Source: Siphonodentalium dalli
Lineage: Eukaryota > Mollusca > Scaphopoda > Gadilida > Siphonodentaliidae
Assembly: GCA_032622095.1 (NCBI GenBank)
Contig: CP136067.1
Span: forward strand, 54,537,899 to 54,601,898
Direction of reading: 5' to 3'
Length of the DNA: 64,000 nucleotides
Each line of letters opens with the position of its first letter. Within the stretch, counting starts at the first letter, position 1. The notes beneath the pieces were generated by a model. That model was not told where the DNA came from, did not search any database, and saw only the letters and a list, made by a program, of their open reading frames with translations. The translations under genes and the position numbers were made by a program. Shown here one piece after another: positions 26,401-35,400 of the stretch.

Positions 26401-29400
26401 ATCAGACGAAACGATGATGGGCTTTATGCAAAGCGAAATGCACCATCTCCTACGGAAGTTTATGGGAAAATTTGTTTCGACCAAAGTTATAAATAAAGCT
26501 GATGACATCACAGTGGTTCCGTACGACGTCAGGGAGAATCAATTGGCCAATGATATTATCGCGATCGGATTTGTGACACGTGACTACATCGATGACAACG
26601 AAGAGTGCGATGGAGTACTTTCCAAATTCTACCGAGATGTGCGGGTTTTCTACTCTGCGTTTGTCGGCAAACTGATAAAGAAGTTCCCATTTAGCGAGAA
26701 AGTGTTACCGGATCTCAAACTCATCAATCCGAAACGAGAATTACGTGAGGAGATCGACATTAAATCGGTTGTGCGCTTGGCGAAGCAGTTCAATTTAGAT
26801 ATAAACTTTGACGATCTGTGCGATGAATGGAACGATTATGTCACTGCAGTGAATATTCCAGTTTACAACGATGAATTAGACAGCTGTGATGAATACTGGA
26901 TGTTGATTACAGGACTGAAAACCCTAGGTGGACAATTATGGTTGCAAAATTTGAGGACTCTCATGGTATGTGTGTTGTGTATACCAAACAGCAATGCCGA
27001 TAGCGAGAGAGTGTTCTCGATTTGCAAAAAAAGTGCACACATGCTTTCGTTCGGAATTGGACAATGATACCATTCGCGCATTGCTATCATGCAAACTAAA
27101 CACAGACAATTCATGTTACGACTTTGTTCCAAACAATGAAATGTTGAAAGATGCCAAATCTGCTACAATGTCATATAACAGGGAGCATTCTTCCAAGAAG
27201 TAATTTGTTAACCCTTATTCCAACGTATCGTCTTTTGTTGTAGCGTCCGTATCGTCTTTTGACGTCTTTTGTTGTAGCGTCCGTATCTTCTTTTGACGTC
27301 TTTAATTTTTGCATTTTCAACACTCGGATTTGAGACTCGAATAAAGAATAATAATGACGATTTACATTGATTGTGTTTTGTTCTGCTGATGGTTAAGATC
27401 ACGAAGGGCACATATTAAATCCTTTCTTCCTTTGCTAGGCTTTAGATTTGCAAAATGTTTACTTAGAATACTGTTTTGGCCGACAAAATGAAAACAAACG
27501 AAATAGAAACACGTGGTTTCGACGAAAACGAAAGTTGTTGTCAGAGACGCTTCCTTGTTGATTGCGTTATGCGTGGCCGCGAGGGTAATCTATGTAAAAT
27601 ATGACAACTTGAAATTGATATTTATATTGGATTATGTATTATTTCTTAAGTGGTGATTTGATATTTCCAAATAGTGCAATATGAACATTTTCTCCAGCCG
27701 TAATTAAATCGGCCACAGCTAAGCAAAATCTCAGCGTTACTGTTGCGGAACCGGCCATTGGGATGTTTTTCCTGTCGAGTTCCATTATGATTGTCACTTC
27801 ACCCGTGAAAAAAGATTTTTATAATATTTTTTTTAATGGACTAACATCAAAATGAAGTCACGTATTTCCACCTTGCCTTCCTAAATATTAAAAAATGTTG
27901 ACATCGAGTATGTTCTCAGTCTCGTATTGGCTGACAAAACAGAAACACGTGGTTCACTGGTAAAGAATTTTCGACGAAGACGAAATTTGATCAATATTTA
28001 ATGTAGGTGAACTTCTCCACAAACCAAATGTTGTGAAACATATTCATTAAGTGTCACAATTGTTATTTAATTTGAGAACTCGAACATTGCAATTCCAAAT
28101 TGATGACTCAAAGTGGATCTTTCTGCTTTTATTGCACAAATTTACTCTGCGAAATCAGGTTATGTCGGAGCATCGGAATATTATTTCCGGTTGTAATGTA
28201 ACTACGGACGCGGTCGTTGTTGTGCTATCGGCGGGATTCTGAACACATAATTAAAACTTTTTTATATATATTTTTTTTATCTACAAATTTAGTATAATAA
28301 ATTGATGAGATATTATTTTTATATGTCCATCTGTTCAAGATTTCAAATATACCGTGCAAAAGACCATCGACCCTGATCGATCGAGAAAGAAATCAATAAA
28401 AAAAAAAGTAAATATCTCCTGGTTTGACATCAAGTCAGCCCAAGGCGGGTGCTTCTAAATAAAGGCGAGTTTACAGTTGACATGCAGATATCTCAAATTC
28501 ATCTTGGGAAGCTTCTTTGCGTGTATGCATATATAATTACCGAGTATAAAGTAATAAGGTACTTATATCAACGAAATGTCGATAAAATAAAGAATATCCC
28601 AAGCGACACATTCGAGCACCTGCTGGCGACGTCTTGCTAAGTTAGCCCACTGCCATTTCGAACAATTCGCGCTCGTTTTCTGTCATCTAATTAGCATCAA
28701 TGGGGAAACTCCACTCCTAAACTTGAGCCAATGAAATCAGTTCAAACTTCTAATCATTGATGTCATTGGTTGTCAATGAAAACATTCTTAGAATCAACAA
28801 AAAGTGACCTTTGAACATGTGGTTTTTGCACGAAAATTTACAAACTTTCACAAAGCAACGTGACGTAATTGCTAATAATTTGCGCTTTTATCGGAAGTCT
28901 TTTTACGACTTTTGTCAAATCATGGTTTATATGATTAATGCACATAAAATATAAAGACATTTGGTTTAATTATTTTATTTATAATACGCTTTTTTGTTTT
29001 CAAAAATCATGAATTATTTTTTTTTCTATCAGGACACGAATCCGTGGGTAAACAAACTTAAACTAAAGGACATACTCGCATAGGCATACAGTAAATTTGC
29101 ATAAAATGTCATTTTTGACTCACATGTGTGATAAAATGAAGATAAACGGTTGTTTATATGCACATAAATTAGTTCGTCTATTGGTTTATGTTTCCATTAT
29201 CGTATTCACAGATGACACTTAAGTGAAATCATGTTTGTTGTTGCATATCGGATGATACACATGGCACATATACCTGTGGCCAGTGTGGGGAAACACCCAA
29301 TGATATTATAACGTCAAATTCCTGTTGGCTAACGTAATTACCTTCATACCTGGTGACGTTGGCTATATGACGTGGTTTAACTACATGTGCTGTTGGGAAA

Positions 29401-32400
29401 AGGGTTAATGTTAATTAATATTGTTGATAATTATGTTGGAATAAAATTAATAAATTTAAATAAGTTTTATTTTCTTTATTTTCATGTTATGATGGAGGGA
29501 TAATGCAATGAAAAAAAATCTCCCTATTTCTCCCTATATTGGAAGACTGATCTCACTATTTCATATAATACCAGGTTGACATGTCTGGTCGCAATCGATA
29601 CACAATGCAAAACTAACTATAATCCGTTTTCAATAAGTATGCGACAATTCCACAGGCTTTCAATTGGCACTGCAATGCATTTTCATGGGGAACATTGATT
29701 GACGGGACAGATATTTTTTAAAATGTCTCATCCTCATGAATAGCGATGAGGGAGTTTACCTGCTGCGCAAATTTGAATTTAGGTGGCCGATGACGGGCAG
29801 GGGCCTCAGAATGACAAGCCTGCTGACTGACATTTATAACTGTGTTCAGACCGAATGTAATTTCGCATTTATCATGTGTTTACCTTGGTGTAATATAGGC
29901 CACATATATGAACGATTCATTGACTAACCATTGTCAATAACGGTCGGTTAGTCGATTATGAAAACTCATAGTCATGGCAACCCTACGCTTAGGCCTCGTC
30001 TTCTGGGAAGTATGTATAGTCTCAAATTAGTCTTGTTTTTAATTTCTATATCCCCTAATTTGCAGAAGATAAAATGCATAAATTTGCAATTGAGGTGACA
30101 AATGGGTGAACAACATAAACTTCAACTGGGATCTTCAATCTGATCCTAGGTCTCCCATAGCAGTTGAGACCTAAGCAGAATGAGGTTTGCTAGCCCGCCT
30201 TGTGGGACAGTGTCACTAAATTCACATTCTGGGGACCTCATTCTGCTTAAGCCTCATCTTCTGGGAAGTATCTATAGTCTAAAATTAGTATTGTTTTTAG
30301 TTTCTATATCCCCTAATTTGCATTTATAATCGAGGTGACAAATGGGTGAACATCACCAACTTCAACTTCAATCTGACCTAATTGAGACCTAAGCAGAATG
30401 AGGTTCGCTAGCCTTCCTTGTGGTATAGCTTCACTCACCCTCTGGGGACCTCATTCTGCAAATTACAGACACACTGTTTGCAGGCTTGAAAATATTTTAT
30501 CATTAAATGACCACTTTCAGTTGACAACTCTGTGGAGTTCAGAGCGAATATGTTTTTATGAAATAAACTGGTTTTTGTCATAAATGTGACATTTCATGCC
30601 AGTTATTGGTTTTTTAGATGAGCGGGTTGCTAATCGCTTAAACTACGCTATAATAAGGGTAATGGTCTTCAACTTAATTACTGAGTTACTAGTAGTAACT
30701 AACTACTCACATATTTTTTATCTAAAGCGTCAAAGCATCCCTTCACCCATTTGATGACCTGGCAAGCACCAGGGCATGAACTGTCATCTCGAAGAATCTT
30801 CAAATTCAGATCTAAAACAAGGAGAAATAAGTCATGATCTAAGAAAATAATGGACATGAACATTCAGCCCTCATAATTGGCTACGGCAATCAGCAATGCC
30901 GAAGCAATTTGATGAAACAAACTGGTCCATGGCAAAGGGTTGCCATAGCGGATTGTCGAAGCCAAATAATTAATGTGGTAACACTATGAAACATTTGATT
31001 GGGTATCCAGATACGGAAAGCATAATCTTGCTCTATTGAATTATCTACACAAATTTATATAAAAATATAGCTTAGTTGGAATTATTAAAAGTACCGGTAT
31101 ATTCCACTTACCTTCTAAACATCTATCACCAAAGGCATGTTCTGGAAATATGGCTCTCAAATAGGTGATGTTCGAGACAGATACAGCTAACAGCTTTTTA
31201 ACAAAGAGTGAAGACTGCTGTTGTGTAGCTTGTTCATTTGGAAAAATTGATGACCACTGAAATGTAAAATTATATTATGAGTCGACTAAAACAAATGCAC
31301 CATTGGAGCATGGCTTAATATATATAATAATTTATATAAACAATGAAAGTGTCAATAATTTCATGTGTAACAGTCAATGGGGTGATTAGGAATGCGGAAA
31401 GTTGAAATTTCTAAATAATTTACTACTATTAATTAAAGATGTCAACATCGAAATTAGGAAAAATGTCCCATGGCGAATTTAATGCCCTGCCATTATAGAT
31501 TCCACATGTTGCCACAACATTTCCCATGCCATTGCTTATTGCCATTGGCCAATTTCGAGGACTGAAGTATTGAGTTGGCCTCCGCTCATGTCCAGGGATG
31601 ACACTGTGGTAGGCACACCATCGGATCAGGAGCCAACGGCATTAATGGCTGTCCCATGTGCAACAATGTGCCCACATTAAAGAACCCTACCATTGTGATG
31701 ATGTCATGGGCAGACTTGTTTACTTTGAAAATCAGAAATAGGGAGATTCACCTTCATAAATAGAGATTTGGATAAAAATAGGGAGATTTTATCTTTGATG
31801 GTAAATTACTAAAACATCATGTATAGAAAGGAATTTATGGGCTACCGGTACTATAAATAAAGAATAAGTTATTATCATTTGATATTATATTTTATATATA
31901 ACTTAAAAACCAATAACAATATATTACAACATTAACAAAATAAATTAACAATGTTCATCACAGCTTACTTCTCACATTCTGAAGAATGCTCTTTCACATA
32001 AGATTTGAGGGCTGATTTTGAAAGTTTTAGCACATCCTGCGATGGCTGGTAATTAAAGCAATCACCATTGTTGTTTATCTTACAGGCTAGCAGAGCGCAC
32101 AATGTATCGTTGTTTAACTCTGATCTAAAGCTTGTCTGTATCTTTTTACAAATTGAGAAAACACGTTCGCTGTCAGCATTACTGTTTGGAATAGATAACA
32201 CAGTTTTAACAACTAGTCCTAGGTGTGGAAATCTCAACTGTCCTGTGCTAGTAACTTTGGTCAATATATTCATCCAATACTCGTCGCATCGTTCATCTTC
32301 ATGGTTGAACTTTGGAAGATTTACTGCAGTTTTGTAATCGATTAATTCGTCTGCGAGATCGTCGAATTGTTCATCTGTCTGAATTAGCCCAAAGCGTTTT

Positions 32401-35400
32401 GACAAACTAATCAATGATGAATCTGTAACATGGTCCCTTGCTTCTTCCTTTGGATTCAGAATTTTCAAGTCGTCAAATACGTGTTCATCAAAGGGGAATT
32501 TCTGAATCATTTTATCGACAATTGCCTGATAAAACGTACGCGCACTGTCATAGAATGTTTTCACTGCGCTGGGGCTTATTTGACCTTTGACCTCCTCGAT
32601 GTATGTGCGCGCTGTCATGCCAACTGCGAGACTAGTATCCGGAAGTTGATTTTCTTTTAACCCATATGGTACCGACGTGATAGTGTCACTTGCTTTTATA
32701 ACGATTGTTTTCACAAACTTTCCTAGGAATTTCCTTAACAACCTTTCCATCTCACTCTGCATAAATCCCAGCATGGTTTCGTCTGATTGAAATAACGTAT
32801 TTTACTTGGCGTATCTGACGAATCTAACTTGTGCTTTTTGGTCGGAGTTTCAGACATTCTGAACAGAGAGATATAGACGTAAATGGTAGTAAATAAGTGA
32901 TTTGTTATGACGAAAGAAAAATGTGTTTCGTTATATAGTCACACATAAGCTTGAAAGGAAATCCGCCGTTTATGATATTGACAAATACAGCTCAGTTTCC
33001 ACTTACTCTTTCATCACATTCACAAAAGAATCAAAGCAGACATGAAAACGAGTGTCGCTGGTAGGATTAGTCTAAATTGATTTATGGCACCTGCATGGCT
33101 TCACTGCGTGTGGTCAGCCGCTAGCTAATTGATTTTTGCACCTGTGTTAGTCGCCACAGGGACAGCCTATTAATCAGTGTACATTATTTTTTTTATTCTG
33201 GTATAGACATTTGAAATCGGGAGATTCTGTTTCCGGATCGGGAGCGCGGGAAAAGACGATTAAAATCGGGAGTCTCCCGCTAAAATCGGGAGGGTAAACA
33301 AGTCTGGTCATGGGTAAAATGGCAAAATTACCTATTCAAGACATCTGACTCACGAGACCACAGTAGAAATAAGACAGTGGAAATATGACAGAAAATCACA
33401 ATTTCATCCTTTTCTTGCAACCAAACCCAACTAAATCTATTCTTAACATCGTTTTCAAGTCTTGTTAGGTCAAAAGACCTATCAATTATCTTAAACATTG
33501 TTTAAAACTTCAAAGAAAATACTTTATCAAAATTGAGCACATGACATTTGTTGCTTCCAAAACAGGAACAGGATATTAGGAAAGGGGTTTGTTAAAAATC
33601 AGGAATATTGAGCACTAAAAGGCAGGATTCAGGAACGTAACAAAAATCCACAATTCCTTCTTTTATCTATGCCCACACGACAAAATAAGTTACGATCACG
33701 CAAACCGGATGACTTGGGTCAATTTAAAAATGTTTTGGACAAGGAAATGGGAGTCTATTGATTCAGTGTAGAGTATTTCCATACTAATTTACCCAGAGCC
33801 CAAACCACCAATATTCCATACTTTGTCCAGACCTGGAAAAACTTTTTACAATTTCCATGCTTTTTCCAGACTTTCAAAACTCTGTATGAACCCTGCCTGT
33901 AGATTGTGCCAAAGGAATTTTTTTACGCATGGACAGACAGCACGACATTCATCCCATGGCAATAGCTCAGACTTTGGATGAAGTTTGGTGACAATCGGAT
34001 GAGGAATGTGGAATGTAGGGTGACTTCCAAAGGAAATTAGGCATGGAATATAGTATATTTAATATTAGAAATGAAAAATGGAATTATCAGATACCCGGCT
34101 ATTATTCGTCACTGACTGTGGGTTAAAATTTCAATAGAGTTAAAAGTGAATCGCGATACGTAATAAGTATCCAGCCCTCATACATGTAAATTAGGTACGG
34201 CAATCAGCAATGCGAAGCTAACTGGACAATGGCAAAGGGTTGATGTAGCAGATTGCCGAAGCCAAACAATCTGAATTACGAGGGCTGCATATCATATTGT
34301 AGCAGGGGTGTATTGTTACAGCCCAAATAGGACAGGTACGCACTTCATAATTCACATGCAATAAAGCTGTATATCTATAGAAACACCCCTATGTAGATAT
34401 ATTAAAAACAAGACAACACTAAATCATGTTTTTTCGAACATATGCCATCAACAGACTGATTCAGAGTTGATCTCAAATTGGCTGACTGATATCGACATTG
34501 AATTTCTAATGTTCATGGTCCAGGGACAGACCTAGCCAGTCGCCAGCGCGCAATTGGCACTTGCATAATTTGTTGTCCCGGCGCGTGAAAGTTTATTACA
34601 GGTGTGTAGTCTGGCGCGCATGTAGTTTGACTTTCGTAGTTGACAACCAATGCCCATGGCATTGTAAAACGCTAAACAAAGCAAAGAAAGTACAGTTTGA
34701 CCCAACTACAAGGCTAAACACGATACTAGTAAAAACAAAGCAAATGCGTCACTCAAGTCGGTGCCATTTGGTTTGATCATCCAGAAAATCGATGATATTT
34801 GGCGGTATGCACTCAATGGGATGTAACTCTAAACTAACTAAGCACATACATACTATGACTGCGTGAACCCAAGTTCCGTTTCCGTCTTGGTGATATTCCA
34901 TGTTTTGTATACGCATTAATAACAGAACGCGAATCGAGCGAACCTCAAACATTATTAAACACTATCAGTACGTACTTTCTTCTAATTCACTGATGTTACA
35001 TGATTTTACTGAATATATTTAGGCGACATAATTATCCGAGATCACCATTTTATAGTGTACAAATATATATTTAAACTTTGTATTGCCTTGTTCAATGGCA
35101 AACAAAACGCGATCTATTACTAGTACCAGAAAATCTTAATTGATTCCCAATGATTCTGTGATTTTATTTTTAGAGTCACTCGAATCTGACTATCAAAAGT
35201 TTGAACTCCTTCGTAATGGTAAAGATTGAGGGCCCCGGTAATGAATGATTCCAGTTTGATAAGGCATTTGATAGTATGGGTATATGCAAAGAACAGGAAA
35301 AAACCAGTAAATGTTAAGTTTAATACCACTCTAATAATCAATCAGACTTTCTTTGTGTTGTTGTTTGAAGTTAGGTATTAAATTATTTCAGAGTTTATGT

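Larger units (their letters stand above)
25195..29985. mobile_element. Outer hAT element, split by an inner hAT
   Basis: Left terminus TAGGCTTGCCACGATTATTC; right terminus, complemented, TAGGGTTGCCATGACTATG; GACTAAC words repeat inside both. Flanks CGCTCAGG (25187-25194) and CGCTTAGG (29986-29993) are an 8-bp target duplication with one difference. The target is the GGGGACCTCATTCTGCTTAAG tandem repeat seen intact at 30230. Without the inner element about 1.14 kb remain, with no transposase recognised. Confidence 0.8.
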
